Source: JBBQUN01 sp963717115
GTDB taxonomy: Bacteria > Actinomycetota > Acidimicrobiia > Acidimicrobiales > SZUA-35
Length of the DNA: 64,000 nucleotides
Assembly (NCBI GenBank): GCA_963717115.1
Contig: CAVQVO010000020.1
Span: forward strand, 930,001 to 994,000
Direction of reading: 5' to 3'
Shown here: positions 1-9,251 of the stretch, one piece after another
Numbering within the stretch: position 1 is the stretch's first letter
Layout of the letters: each line of letters starts with the position of its first letter
The notes under the pieces: generated by a model
Told to the model about the DNA's origin: nothing
Seen by the model: the letters and a program-made list of their open reading frames with translations, nothing else
Database searches by the model: none
Position numbers and translations under genes: made by a program

Positions 1-894
1 GATCAGGCCGAAGGCGAGCGACTCGCCGGCATCGCACAGAAGACGCAGAGTGGCCAGAACGTCAACTGCTGTGTGAACAAGGGCCGGTGTTTCGAGGCGC
101 TGATCGAGCAGGATCCGAGCGTCGTCCAGGGCGGCCCGCTCATCGAGCAACTCGTCGACGAGGCCCTCGGTGCGGGCTGGATCTGCACCTCGTTGATCGC
201 CTCGATCTCGCTGCACGGCGGCGTTCCCCAGGCCCTGCACCAGGACCAGGGCATCGCTCCGGATTCGCCCCACCCCTTCACCGTCAACCTCCTCACACCG
301 ATCACCGACATCGACGAACGAAACGGCGGCACGCTGCTCATCCCCGGGAGCCATCGGGTGTTGGCCGAAGCCGTTCGCGCCGGCGAGCCGGTCGGCCCCC
401 TTCCACCGGCGATCAACCTGGACGCCGAAGCGGGCACCGTCGTGATCATCGACGGACGCCTGCTCCACAGCACCGGGATCAATCACACCGACACGCCAAG
501 GATCGTGATGTTGAACGCGATGCAGGTCGGATGGTTGCGCCAACAGGAGAACTGGATGCTCTCGGTGCGTCCCGAAGTCCTCGAGCGGGCCAGCGCGAAG
601 CTGCTCCATCGCATGGGGTTCCAGGCGACGACGTACGGCCAGACGAACGAGGGCCATGGCTTCGGCGCCAAGGGACTCGTTGGCGAGCCTGCCGGCGCTC
701 TCGTGGACTTCCGACTCGCGGCCGATCGGGGCGAGTACCTCCGCGTCGGCGAGCTCGGCCCCGACTCGACGCCCGACGAGCTCGGAGCCCCCTTCACCCT
801 CCGCGACGTCGTGGCAACGGCACGGGCCGGTGGGCGAAGTGCACCGCTGGGCATCGGCGGCGCCAACGCAGAGCGCGAGGCCGGGCGCGACTAG
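1..894 (+). CDS. Phytanoyl-CoA dioxygenase (PhyH) family protein, 5' partial
   Basis: The reading frame is open from base 1, so the true start lies outside the window. The family comprises non-haem Fe(II)/2-oxoglutarate oxygenases that hydroxylate small molecules. The iron-binding HxD is visible as HQD (His codon at 238-240) and the distal His lies in LLHSTGINHT, followed by the Arg (TPRIVM) that normally binds 2-oxoglutarate. The double-stranded beta-helix core is complete in the visible part. The substrate cannot be told from sequence. The next gene, a VOC protein, starts 9 bp after the stop and may be co-transcribed. Confidence 0.85.
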   Translation, partial: DQAEGERLAGIAQKTQSGQNVNCCVNKGRCFEALIEQDPSVVQGGPLIEQLVDEALGAGWICTSLIASISLHGGVPQALHQDQGIAPDSPHPFTVNLLTPITDIDERNGGTLLIPGSHRVLAEAVRAGEPVGPLPPAINLDAEAGTVVIIDGRLLHSTGINHTDTPRIVMLNAMQVGWLRQQENWMLSVRPEVLERASAKLLHRMGFQATTYGQTNEGHGFGAKGLVGEPAGALVDFRLAADRGEYLRVGELGPDSTPDELGAPFTLRDVVATARAGGRSAPLGIGGANAEREAGRD

Positions 895-903
895 CCTCCG
901 GCG

Positions 904-1263
904 ATGGCACTGGAATGGGAACAGGTCGTGGTGGCCACACCGGACCCGGCAGCGCTCGGTCGGTGGTGGTGCGACGCGCTCGGGTGGGTCGTCGTCGACG
1001 ACGACCCACCGGTCTTCGAGATCCGAGAACGGCCCGAGCGGCTTCCCGGGATCCTGTTCCTGGCCGTCGACGAACCCAAGCACGGCAAGAACCGTCTGCA
1101 TCTCGACGTTCGTCCCGACGACCAGGCGGCCGAGGTCGAGCGGCTCCTCGCCCACGGCGCGTCACGGATCGATGTCGGGCAGGGCGACGTCTCGTGGGTG
1201 GTGTTGGCGGATCCGGAGGGCAACGAGTTCTGTGTCCTCCAGGACCGTCGAGCATCGAGGTAG
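904..1263 (+). CDS. VOC superfamily (glyoxalase-like) protein
   Basis: A 119-residue protein with the beta-alpha-beta-beta-beta layout of one vicinal oxygen chelate domain pair: it opens with a strand and helix (VVVATPDPAALGRWWCDALGW) and ends with the typical DPEGNEFCVLQD strand. The length fits the short glyoxalase/bleomycin-resistance-like family of actinobacteria. Members bind a metal and act on small electrophiles or sequester drugs; the substrate is unknown here. It lies 9 bp downstream of the PhyH-type oxygenase on the same strand. The following 285 bases, up to the convergent gene, show no convincing gene. Confidence 0.8.
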   Translation: MALEWEQVVVATPDPAALGRWWCDALGWVVVDDDPPVFEIRERPERLPGILFLAVDEPKHGKNRLHLDVRPDDQAAEVERLLAHGASRIDVGQGDVSWVVLADPEGNEFCVLQDRRASR

Positions 1264-1548
1264 TCAGACGAAGGAAGCCGGCGAGTCTGTCACAGGGCCG
1301 CCTTCCTGTTCGGTGGATGAATCCGTTGAGGGAATGATCAGCGGTCGAGCGCAATGCATCACGTGCGTCGAGCGCTCGACCGTTCTCCCGACGATCCGCA
1401 GGCAGGCGCGGCGCTGGTCACCGAGTTCGAACACGAACAGCCCGGCTACCGAACACGACGAGACACCGCGGGGAAGTGGATCACCACCAGAGCCGACGGC
1501 ACCGTGCTCGCCGACCGCCCGTCGACCACCGGAAGCGTCGATCGAACA

Positions 1549-2463
1549 CTACGACGAGAATCGAGTCACGTCGGGCAGGATCGCGAGCCGGTCGATGGCG
1601 GCGTTCATCTCCCCGGTCGTCAACGGTCGATCGGACCCGACGGCGGCCGTGATGATGGCCTCGGTGAGATTGGTGCCGAACGACCGACCATCGAATCTCG
1701 GCGTCGTGGTGATCAGCAACGCCGCGCCACTCTCGGCGAGCCACTGCACGTTGGCCTCGGTGGTGGTGTTGGTGAGGATCGTCTTGCCCGTCAGGTCGTC
1801 GGGCGCGTGCTTGGCGATGTAGAGGAAGTCGCCGCAGATCAGGTCCGACTCGGCGAAGAGCTTGGCGAACTTCGGTTGGCGCACCGTTTGCCCCTCGCCC
1901 GACGGATACAACCACTTCAGGGGCAGGAGTCCTGCCACCGGGACGAGGGTCTTGGCCGCGCGCTTCACGCCCTTCAGCGTTCGAATCGGGACCGGGAGAC
2001 CGAAGCTGAACATGAGGTCTCCGTAGACACTTCGATCGCTCACCTCGTCGACGGCAACGGCCATCCCCCACCGGTCGAGTGCCACGTTGAGGAACGCCTG
2101 CTCGAAGTGCGGAGTGGGCGCCAACGAGGAATCGGCCCTCGCCGCGAGTTCGAAGACCCGACGCTCGAGGGTCAGTTTCAAACCCGACCCGTCGACGATC
2201 GGTGTCTCGGTCACGCCCTCGACGAGCTGATTCGTGGACCGGAACGGAAGGACCTCGCCGTCCACGTGAAAGGCGATCTCGGTCCCACCGACCGACAGCA
2301 CGTCGACGCAGCCGTCGAGTTCCTTCATGAGTCGGTTGAACGCCCGGGTGTTGCCGTCGACGCCGCGGCGCTCGGCCCGGATCTCGACTCCGCCCAGTTC
2401 GAGCGTCACCGCCTTGTCTCGTGTCGAGCTACCCAGCGACACCGACACCACATGCTTCGTCAT
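1549..2463 (-). CDS. Conserved protein of the family often labelled quinate 5-dehydrogenase
   Basis: 304 residues starting MTKHVVSVSLGSSTRDK. This N-terminus (VSVSLGSSxRDK), the VVDGSG-like stretch and LERR match my memory of a family in Deinococcus, Firmicutes and actinobacteria that databases call quinate 5-dehydrogenase. No classical Rossmann glycine motif is obvious, so the enzymatic name should be treated as unproven. The gene stands alone between the VOC gene and the divergent ArsR gene, with a 143-bp divergent intergenic region. Coding density, start and length look normal. Confidence 0.6.
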   Translation of the reverse strand: MTKHVVSVSLGSSTRDKAVTLELGGVEIRAERRGVDGNTRAFNRLMKELDGCVDVLSVGGTEIAFHVDGEVLPFRSTNQLVEGVTETPIVDGSGLKLTLERRVFELAARADSSLAPTPHFEQAFLNVALDRWGMAVAVDEVSDRSVYGDLMFSFGLPVPIRTLKGVKRAAKTLVPVAGLLPLKWLYPSGEGQTVRQPKFAKLFAESDLICGDFLYIAKHAPDDLTGKTILTNTTTEANVQWLAESGAALLITTTPRFDGRSFGTNLTEAIITAAVGSDRPLTTGEMNAAIDRLAILPDVTRFSS

Positions 2464-2606
2464 CGCCCGACTCCCCGGGGCCCTCGACCCATCGTCGAAC
2501 CTAGTCGCCGCCGCTCCGTGGGTGCTCGAAACTCCGACTCCGGCGTCGGCCGGGGCAGGGACTTCGTGCCCTGGAAGCCGTCACCGGCCCCGCCGATGAT
2601 GGGTTC

Positions 2607-2882
2607 GTGGATGATTCAACGATGATTGAAGTGTTCCGGGCGTTGGGCGATCCGGTGCGCTGGACGATCGTCAGCGAACTGCGCCAAGGAACCCGGTGTG
2701 CGTGTGTGCTTTCCGAGGTGGCGGAGGTTTCGCCGTCGTTGTTGTCGCACCATCTCAAGATGCTGCGAGAGGTCGGCCTCATCACGGGGGAACGGCGGGG
2801 TCGATGGATCGACTACAGCCTGAGCCCCGACCTGCTTCAGCGACTGTCCGAGTCGCTGGTTCCCGAGGCGGTGCCGGTCTGA
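2607..2882 (+). CDS. ArsR/SmtB-family transcriptional regulator
   Basis: 91 residues forming one winged helix: ALGDPVRWTIVSELRQG, then CACVL, then SPSLLSHHLKMLREVGLI as the recognition helix, and RRGRWIDYSL as the wing. The CxC in the alpha3 helix is the place where ArsR-type sensors bind As(III) or similar ions, so metalloid sensing is plausible. The GTG start at 2607 is given; ATG at 2622 is an alternative and would remove five residues outside the fold. The stop overlaps the permease start by one base (TGATG), so the regulator and permease are translationally coupled and probably autoregulated by the same ligand. Confidence 0.85.
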   Translation: MDDSTMIEVFRALGDPVRWTIVSELRQGTRCACVLSEVAEVSPSLLSHHLKMLREVGLITGERRGRWIDYSLSPDLLQRLSESLVPEAVPV

Positions 2883-3931
2883 TGGCCGTCGCAGAGAAAC
2901 CAACGGAGGTAGCCCGAAACCAGCGACGCTGGGCGGCCCTTGGTGCCGCAGCCGTGGCGTGGTTCGTGCTGTATCGGCTGAACGAGCCGTTCTGGGATTG
3001 GTTGCTGTACGACACGATCGGTCTGGACGCCGACACTCGCTTCGCCGAATCGGCCCACTTCTTCTTCTACGACGTCACCAAGATCGCGCTGTTGCTCACC
3101 GGTGTGATCTTCGTCGTCACCGTGCTTCGCAGCTTCATGTCGGTCGAGCGCACCCGGGCACTCCTGGGGGGTCGCCGCGAGGGAGTCGGCAACGTGTTCG
3201 CCGCCGGGCTCGGTGTGGTCACACCGTTCTGTTCGTGCTCGGCGGTGCCGGCGTTCATCGGCTTCGTCGCCGCTGGTGTACCGCTCGGCGTCACCCTCAG
3301 CTTCTTGATCGCGAGCCCGCTGGTCAACGAAGTGGCCATCGTGTTGCTGCTCGGTCTGTTCGGCTGGAAGATCACGGTCCTCTACGTGGCCGGCGGGATG
3401 ACGATCGCGATCGTGGCGGGGTTCGTGCTGGGCCGGTTGAAGCTCGAACGTTGGGTCGAACCGTTCGTGTTCGAGACCCGACTCCGCGGGAAGGTGATCG
3501 ACCCCGCCCAGGGGCTCTCCTGGGACGACCGGATCGCCATGGGCCGCGAGGAGGTCGTCACGATCCTCCGCAAGATCTGGCCCTATCTGCTCGTCGGCAT
3601 CGCCTTGGGGGCTGCGATCCATGGTTGGGTCCCCGAAGCGTGGATCGCCGACCATGCGTCGTCGGGAGGTTGGGGTGTTCCGGTCGCCGTCGGGCTCGGT
3701 GTGCCGCTGTACTCCAACGCCGCCGGGGTGTTGCCCTTGGTCGAAGCCCTGCACGACAAGGGCCTGCCCATGGGGACGGTGCTGGCCTTCATGATGAGTG
3801 TCGTCGCCTTGTCGACCCCGGAAATGATCCTGCTGCGCCGGGTCCTGAAGAAGCAGCTCATCGCCACCTACGTCGGGGTGGTCGCGGCCGGGATCGTCGC
3901 CACCGGCTATCTGTTCAACCTCGTCATCTGA
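2882..3931 (+). CDS. ArsP/YraQ-family (UPF0718) permease
   Basis: 349 residues with about eight to ten membrane segments. The signature TPFCSCSAVP followed by PLGVTLSFLIASPLVNE is typical of the two-cysteine core of the DUF318/ArsP permeases; a second half repeat contains PLYSNAAGVLPL. Characterised ArsP proteins export trivalent organoarsenicals. The start is the ATG overlapping the ArsR stop. An ArsR-like gene lies upstream and a thioredoxin-like gene downstream, a recurrent set in bacteria. An arsenic or other soft-metal efflux role is inferred from family and context only. Confidence 0.8.
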   Translation: MAVAEKPTEVARNQRRWAALGAAAVAWFVLYRLNEPFWDWLLYDTIGLDADTRFAESAHFFFYDVTKIALLLTGVIFVVTVLRSFMSVERTRALLGGRREGVGNVFAAGLGVVTPFCSCSAVPAFIGFVAAGVPLGVTLSFLIASPLVNEVAIVLLLGLFGWKITVLYVAGGMTIAIVAGFVLGRLKLERWVEPFVFETRLRGKVIDPAQGLSWDDRIAMGREEVVTILRKIWPYLLVGIALGAAIHGWVPEAWIADHASSGGWGVPVAVGLGVPLYSNAAGVLPLVEALHDKGLPMGTVLAFMMSVVALSTPEMILLRRVLKKQLIATYVGVVAAGIVATGYLFNLVI

Positions 3932-3970
3932 CCACCGCAACGCAACGAGCACACGAAGAAGGAGAACGAG

Positions 3971-4207
3971 ATGGAGATCAAGATCCTCGGAACCGGCTGC
4001 GACAAATGCCAGACGCTCGAGACGGTCACCCACCAAGCCGTCGACGAACTGGGCCTCTCTGCCGAGTTCGAGAAGGTGACCGATCCCGGCGAGATCGCCT
4101 CGTGGGGGGTCATGGCGACCCCGGCATTGGTGATCGACGACGACGTCGTCGCTTCGGGCCGGGTCCCCTCCAAAGCAGACATCGTCGCTCTGTTGAGCGG
4201 TCGATGA
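3971..4207 (+). CDS. Small thioredoxin-fold protein (redox-active disulfide type)
   Basis: 78 residues. The N-terminal GTGCDKCQTLE carries a CxxC-type redox pair and the cis-proline segment MATPALVID is present, as in the compact MTH895-like thioredoxins. A strong ribosome binding site (AAGGAG) precedes the ATG. It lies 39 bp after the ArsP-like permease on the same strand and probably belongs to the same operon. In that context it may reduce a metalloid substrate or the permease cysteines, which is inference. Confidence 0.8.
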   Translation: MEIKILGTGCDKCQTLETVTHQAVDELGLSAEFEKVTDPGEIASWGVMATPALVIDDDVVASGRVPSKADIVALLSGR

Positions 4208-4292
4208 CCGAGGACCTCTGTTCACCACGGCAGGGCACGGCACCGCACGGCTACGCCTGACAGCGCCTTGGTCGGGCAGTACGTTCGTCCCC

Positions 4293-4769
4293 ATGGAACC
4301 TCAACTGTCCGTCTCCCGCGAGATCGCCGCCTCACCCGAAACCGTCTTCGCTTCGGTCACCGACGTGACCCGCATGGGCGAGTGGTCGCCAGAGAACCAC
4401 ACCAACGAATGGACCGGTGGTGCCACCGAGGCCGTCATCGGCGCTCGCTGGGTCGGACACAACCGAAACGGCGACTTCGAATGGACCACCGAAGCTCGAG
4501 TCGCCGAACTGGTGCCCAACGAACGATTCACGTTCGAGTGCCTCGCACCCGACTTCGACGACTACCACTTCGCCACGTGGCGCTTCGACATCGAGCCCAC
4601 CGAGACCGGTTGCCGGGTCACCGAGTCATGGCAGGACCTCCGACCCGAGGCGGCGAGGCAGGGCACGTCCCCGATCTCGGGCGTCGGCGATCGAGAGGCC
4701 CACAACCGGGCCGGCATGGAACAGACACTGGCCCGACTCGCCGCCGCGGTGGAGCCTCGAGCGCGCTGA
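4293..4769 (+). CDS. SRPBCC (polyketide cyclase/dehydrase-like) family protein
   Basis: 158 residues with the START/Bet v 1-like pattern: the opening strand LSVSREIAASPETVFASVTD, the helix region MGEWSPEN, strands around GARWVGHN, and a final long helix. Such proteins form a hydrophobic cavity and have diverse or unknown ligands. It stands alone, 85 bp after the thioredoxin-like gene and convergent with the EthD-domain gene, whose stop lies 19 bp away. Confidence 0.75.
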   Translation: MEPQLSVSREIAASPETVFASVTDVTRMGEWSPENHTNEWTGGATEAVIGARWVGHNRNGDFEWTTEARVAELVPNERFTFECLAPDFDDYHFATWRFDIEPTETGCRVTESWQDLRPEAARQGTSPISGVGDREAHNRAGMEQTLARLAAAVEPRAR

Positions 4770-4788
4770 GCAGGATCCGGCGAGGGAC

Positions 4789-5397
4789 CTAGTCATGGGG
4801 CCAGAAGGCGGGGCGTGCCGGCGGGCGAGCCCCGTAGATCGTCTCCGTCGCCAAGACCCGGCGAGGTGAGTCGGGACTGGCAAAACTCGCGACGTCGGCA
4901 CGGATGATCGCCCGAGCCTCGTCGTCGGTGAAGAATCGTTCCTTCAGGTCATCCATGGAGGCAAACGAGCACAGCGCGAACCCGTCGAGCTCCGGCCCGC
5001 TGAACGTATGGATGATGCTGAGCTGGGTGTAGTCCCACATACCGGGGTGATGGATCTGTGCGAGCGGCGCGTGGACGTCGCGCCAGTGGGCATCGCTTTG
5101 GTGATGGTCGAGATCGGGGTGGCGAACCATGGGGAACAGCGCCGTGACGCCGGTCGATGGTTCGCCGGCGACGACGGAGTCGGGCCTGGAGCGAACCACA
5201 CGACTGAAGACCAGGTAGCTGCCGACGCCCGCCGCGGGTTGCATGGCTCGCAGGTCGTCGGTCGTCGCCCGAACCAGCGCGCGGAACGGCATGTCTCGCG
5301 GATCATCGGGAGCGGCGGTGTAGGTGACCCCGCCGAGTTCGGTGGCGACCGCGGTCGCGGCGTCGAGGTCATTTCCGGTGGCGACGAATTCGAGCAT
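4789..5397 (-). CDS. EthD-domain / dimeric alpha-beta barrel protein
   Basis: The chosen ATG at 5397 gives 202 residues; an upstream in-frame start would add 25 poorly conserved residues. The core SDAHWRDVHAPLAQIHHPGMWDY is characteristic of EthD-like ferredoxin-fold barrels (HW..VH.P). The protein seems to hold two such half domains. EthD relatives are linked to ether or alkyl degradation, but most members are uncharacterised. It is transcribed toward the SRPBCC gene and lies 77 bp before the NarL-type regulator stop. Confidence 0.65.
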   Translation of the reverse strand: MLEFVATGNDLDAATAVATELGGVTYTAAPDDPRDMPFRALVRATTDDLRAMQPAAGVGSYLVFSRVVRSRPDSVVAGEPSTGVTALFPMVRHPDLDHHQSDAHWRDVHAPLAQIHHPGMWDYTQLSIIHTFSGPELDGFALCSFASMDDLKERFFTDDEARAIIRADVASFASPDSPRRVLATETIYGARPPARPAFWPHD

Positions 5398-5473
5398 GGC
5401 GTGAGTCTTGCACGAAGCCGGGACTGCCATCAGGGGACGGTATGCGAAGGCACTCGCCGAGATGGCGGTCACG

Positions 5474-6127
5474 TCACGATTGCGCGTCGTGCACGAGAAT
5501 CGCGATGTGCACCCGGTTCGTGACGGCGAGCTTGGTGAGAAGACGCGAGACGTGCGCCTTGACGGTGGCCTCGCTCATGAACAGGGATGCGGCGATCTCG
5601 GCGTTGGATGCGCCGGACCCCACCGCAGTCGCGACCTCCCGCTCCCGGTCGGTGAGCGATGTCAGGCGCTGGGCAGCGACGCGACGGCGATCTGTCATTT
5701 CGTCGTTGCCGAGGTGAGAGAGAAGTGTGCGGGTGACCGACGGTGAGAGCATCGCTTCTCCTGCAGCCACGAGGCGCACGGCGTTGACGATCTCCGTGGG
5801 CGCGGTGTCCTTCAACAGGAACCCGTCGGCGCCGGCCCGAAGCGCGCTCATGACATGCTCGTCGGCCTGGAACGTGGTCAGGACGATCACGTGCGGCGGA
5901 GTCGCGAGGCGGCGGAGGGCCGACGTGGCGGCGATGCCGTCCATCCCGGGCATCCGGATGTCCATCAGGACGACATCGGGTCGATGCGCCTGCACGGCCG
6001 CGACGGCGTCGGCGCCGTCGGCAGCCTCGCCCACCACCTCCAGCTCCTCTGACGACGACAGGATCATCCGGAGACCGGCACGCACCAACGCGTCGTCGTC
6101 GACCAGCAGCACCCGGACCTTCACCAC
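5474..6127 (-). CDS. NarL/LuxR-family response regulator
   Basis: 217 residues. The receiver domain carries the acidic pair (LLVDDDALVRAG), the phospho-acceptor in DVVLMDIRMPGMDG, the switch Thr (VLTTF) and the Lys (LLKDTAP). The C-terminal LuxR helix-turn-helix reads LTDREREVATAVGSGASNAEIA and TVKAHVSRLLTKL. The start overlaps the end of the upstream histidine kinase gene by 7 bp, so the two are translated together. Together with the divergent ABC exporter genes this resembles the LiaRS/DesKR-like cell-envelope or drug-stress modules; the target is probably the ABC operon. Confidence 0.93.
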   Translation of the reverse strand: MVKVRVLLVDDDALVRAGLRMILSSSEELEVVGEAADGADAVAAVQAHRPDVVLMDIRMPGMDGIAATSALRRLATPPHVIVLTTFQADEHVMSALRAGADGFLLKDTAPTEIVNAVRLVAAGEAMLSPSVTRTLLSHLGNDEMTDRRRVAAQRLTSLTDREREVATAVGSGASNAEIAASLFMSEATVKAHVSRLLTKLAVTNRVHIAILVHDAQS

Positions 6128-7353
6128 GGCAGGTCGGCCTCGACGACGAAGTCACCGGAAGCGTCCGGTCCGTGCACCAGGACGCCATTGGCCAGGGTCA
6201 CCCGCTCCTGCAGACCGAGGAGGCCGGTGCCGGAACCCGGCAGAGCCGGACGGTCGTGGGCGCCCACTGCGGGTGGGTTCCGAACGCTGACGTGCAGGCC
6301 GCGGTTCGGCGCTCCCGCCACCCGAACCTGGGCGAGGGTGCCGCGAGCGTGCTTGCTGATGTTGGTCAGCGCTTCCTGCACGATGCGGTAGGCGTCGCGA
6401 CCCAAGGGGCCGGGTGCGGCAGCTGCACCGTCCACCTGCATCTCGAAGTCGATCTTCGCGCCGGAGCGGCGAGTCTCCTCCACCAAGCGTGGGATGTCGG
6501 CCAACGTCGGTTGCGGCACCGTCGACGGCCGCTCCTGCCCCGGCTCCTCCCGCAGCACGCCGATCACGTCCCGCAGCTCCTCCAGCGCCTGGTGGGCCGT
6601 CAACCGCAACAGCGCTGCGCTCTCCCGCACCTGGGCGGGAGGCAGGTCGGGTGCGACCTCGAGCGCCCCGGCGTGCAGCGCCACCAGGGAGATGCGGTGG
6701 GCGAGCACGTCGTGCATCTCCCGTGCGATGCGGGTTCGCTCGGCCAGGCGCGCCCGTTCGGCGCGGACGAGCTGATCGGCCTCGGCCCGTTGGGCACGGT
6801 CGCGCAGGGTGGCGAGGAGCTGACGCCGGGCGCGGACGAACATGCCCCATGCGGTTGCGGCGGCGGCAAGCGCCACCGTCGGCAGCATCACCGACCAGGT
6901 GTTGGTCCGCCCGAGCCAGATCGAGCACACCACTGCGGACGGAACGAACAGCGCGGCGACGAGCAGGGCGGGCCGGACATGGCGGTGCACAGCCAGCGAG
7001 GACAGTGCGAGCAGGCCGGCGACCGTGCCGGACGTCGAGAACGCGCCCAGCAGGACGCAGACCAGCGCCACCCCGAACGGCCAGCGCCGCCGCCACCACA
7101 GTGAGAGGCAGCAGAGAGCTCCGAACGCGGCGTCGGTGGCCACCTGCCCCGAGGTCATCCGATTGGCGGCGTCGTCCACGGTGACGCTCAGGATGAGGGC
7201 GCCGAGAGCGGCGGCGATGACGAAGGCACCGGCGTCGACGGACCAGTCGCGCGCCGTCCTGGGCGCCGCACGCTCGTCGGGATGGGCCGAGTCGCCCGGT
7301 GCCAGCATCGCCGTGGGGGCGGTCTGGGCCCACCATCTGCGCAGCCAGGACAT
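6121..7353 (-). CDS. NarL-type sensor histidine kinase (HisKA_3)
   Basis: 410 residues from ATG at 7353 (MSWLRRWW). An N-terminal block of about five to six membrane helices has no large outer loop. It is followed by a coiled coil, the HisKA_3 phospho-acceptor RIAREMHDVLAHRISLVALH (His in EMHD), and an HATPase with N-box YRIVQEALTNISKHA and a GTGLLG loop. The architecture suggests sensing within the membrane. It ends overlapping its cognate regulator. A 159-bp divergent region separates it from the ABC transporter and should contain the promoters of both. Confidence 0.92.
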   Translation of the reverse strand: MSWLRRWWAQTAPTAMLAPGDSAHPDERAAPRTARDWSVDAGAFVIAAALGALILSVTVDDAANRMTSGQVATDAAFGALCCLSLWWRRRWPFGVALVCVLLGAFSTSGTVAGLLALSSLAVHRHVRPALLVAALFVPSAVVCSIWLGRTNTWSVMLPTVALAAAATAWGMFVRARRQLLATLRDRAQRAEADQLVRAERARLAERTRIAREMHDVLAHRISLVALHAGALEVAPDLPPAQVRESAALLRLTAHQALEELRDVIGVLREEPGQERPSTVPQPTLADIPRLVEETRRSGAKIDFEMQVDGAAAAPGPLGRDAYRIVQEALTNISKHARGTLAQVRVAGAPNRGLHVSVRNPPAVGAHDRPALPGSGTGLLGLQERVTLANGVLVHGPDASGDFVVEADLPW

Positions 7354-7512
7354 GGTTCGAGCGTACGGCTCGGGGCCCCGTGCGACATCGACGAAAGTCG
7401 ACACCGCAACCGACGAAAGGCCAGACGTCGGAAGCGGCCGGCCTCCCTTCGGACATCGGATCGTGGCCGTCCGCCCGATGCGGCGGCGCACCGGCCGGTT
7501 CAGGCTGGCCAC

Positions 7513-8430
7513 ATGATCACGACAACCGCTCTCACCAAGAGCTACAACACGATGCCGGTCGTGCGCGACGTCTCGTTGCGCTGCGAACCCGGGACCATCA
7601 CCGGTTTCCTCGGGGCCAACGGCGCCGGCAAGTCCACCACGCTGAAGATGATCGTCGGGCTGGTGCGACCCGATCGCGGTACGGCGACCATCGACGGGCG
7701 ACCGTTCGTCGAGCTGCCCAACCCGACGCGCGTGGTCGGAACGCTGCTCGACGCGTCGGCGATGCATCCCGGGCGCAGTGGCCGGGCGACGCTCACGATC
7801 GCGGCGCGGATGGCCGGCGTTCACCCGAGGCGGGTCGAGCACCTGTTGGACCTCGTCGGGCTCACCGATGCGGCGGAGAAGCGGGTCGGGACCTACTCCC
7901 TCGGCATGCGCCAACGCCTCGGCATCGCCCAGGCCCTCGTCGGTGAACCGCAGGCGCTGATCCTCGATGAACCGGCGAACGGGCTCGATCCCGAGGGCAT
8001 CGCCTGGATGCGAACGCTCCTCCGCGACTTCGCCGACCATGGCGGCACGGTGCTGTTGTCGAGTCACCTGCTCCACGAGGTGCAGGCCACCGCCGATCAT
8101 CTCGTCGTCATCTCCGACGGTGCCGTGGTGGCCGCCGGTCGGCTGGACGATCTGCTGGCCAGCTCCACGATCCTCGTGCGCAGCCCCGACCCCGGTGCAC
8201 TGGCCGCGGCGCTCCGAGCGGCGCGGATCGACTACGTCGCCGGGCCGGGAGATGCGTTCACCGTGGACGTCTCCGGAGGTCGGGTCACGACCGAGGTGCT
8301 GGCGGGCGTCGCCCGCGACCACCAGGTGCTGCTCACCGAGTTGCGTCAGTCCGAGACGAACGGGCTGGAACAGCTGTTCTTCTCTCTCACCGCCGCCAAG
8401 GCGGCTCCGCCCCAGGAGGCTGCAGCATGA
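7513..8430 (+). CDS. ABC transporter ATP-binding protein (drug/antimicrobial export type)
   Basis: 305 residues from ATG at 7513. Walker A is GANGAGKST, the signature is YSLGMRQRLGIAQAL, Walker B is ALILDEPANGLDP, and the switch His lies in LLSSHLLHE. The C-terminal 80 residues form the accessory region seen in exporters of the CcmA/DrrA class. The stop overlaps the ATG of the permease gene (ATGA). It is divergent from a two-component system that probably controls it. Substrate unknown; antibiotics, lipids or bacteriocins are typical. Confidence 0.92.
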   Translation: MITTTALTKSYNTMPVVRDVSLRCEPGTITGFLGANGAGKSTTLKMIVGLVRPDRGTATIDGRPFVELPNPTRVVGTLLDASAMHPGRSGRATLTIAARMAGVHPRRVEHLLDLVGLTDAAEKRVGTYSLGMRQRLGIAQALVGEPQALILDEPANGLDPEGIAWMRTLLRDFADHGGTVLLSSHLLHEVQATADHLVVISDGAVVAAGRLDDLLASSTILVRSPDPGALAAALRAARIDYVAGPGDAFTVDVSGGRVTTEVLAGVARDHQVLLTELRQSETNGLEQLFFSLTAAKAAPPQEAAA

Positions 8431-9205
8431 CCACGTCACTCTCCCCCGAACCCTCGGCATCGACGCGGCACCGTCGGCCCCAGGACCGATCCCGTTCTCA
8501 CGGCTCGTCCGGGTCGAGTGGGCCAAGGCCACCGACACCCGCGCCGCCCGCTGGCTCCTCGCTCTCGTCGCCCTGTCGACCGCGGGGATCATGCTGGTGC
8601 CGGTCCTCGCCCCGACGAGCTTCGATCAGACCTACGCGAGCTACCTCCGCGTTGCCGCTCTCGGGCTGACGATCCTCCTGCCGGTGGTGGCGATCCTGAT
8701 GTTCACCGGCGAATGGAGCCAACGCAGCGTCATGACCACGTTCACCCAGGAACCGCGACGCATCCGAGTCGTGAACGCCAAGCTGGCGGTGTCGCTCGTG
8801 CTGGGTGGTGGCGGTGCGGTCTTCGGCGGAGTGGTCACCGCCGCCGGCCTCGGGCTGGCGGCGGCCTCGGGCCGCGCCCTGGAGGCAGACCTGAGCGTCG
8901 GCGCCGTCACCTGCTATCTGCTCTACGTGCTCCTCAACGTCCTCGCCGCCGTCGCGCTCGGGGCGCTGCTGCAGAGCTCGGCCGCGGCCATCGCCGCCTC
9001 CTTCGCGCTCCCCGCCGCCTTTGCGCTGCTCGGTACCGCATCGACGCTGGTGTCGGAGTGGATCGACATGTCCACACCCTGGAATTGGGTGCTCGAGAAC
9101 GACTGGGGAGGTCACGTGCCGCAGATCTCGGTCTCGGTCCTCTTCTGGGTGGCGGTCCCGCTCGCCGCCGGCGTCGTCCGGACGATACGTCGCGACGTCG
9201 GGTAG
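8427..9205 (+). CDS. ABC transporter permease, apparent frameshift near its start
   Basis: The protein (about 258 residues) has six membrane helices and an ABC-2 character. The only well-placed start is the ATG at 8427 overlapping the ATPase stop, but from there the frame loses the transporter after about seven residues. The true frame (PIPFSRLVRVEWAKATDTR onward) has no ATG or GTG until a Met inside the first helix. One missing base in the five-C run at 8443-8447 would join the ATG to the transporter frame. Sequencing error or a phase-variable tract are both possible; translation from a later codon is less likely. Confidence 0.8.
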
Positions 9206-9251
9206 TCGGCTCGGTTGATCGAGGACGCGGTTCCCGGCACCCACAGAGTGG

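Noticed and set aside
1354..2625. A long plus-strand open frame
   Set aside because: It runs antisense through the well-supported gene at 1549-2463 and is Arg/His/Gly-rich shadow sequence, typical for high-GC DNA. Its first 60 residues are not recognised.
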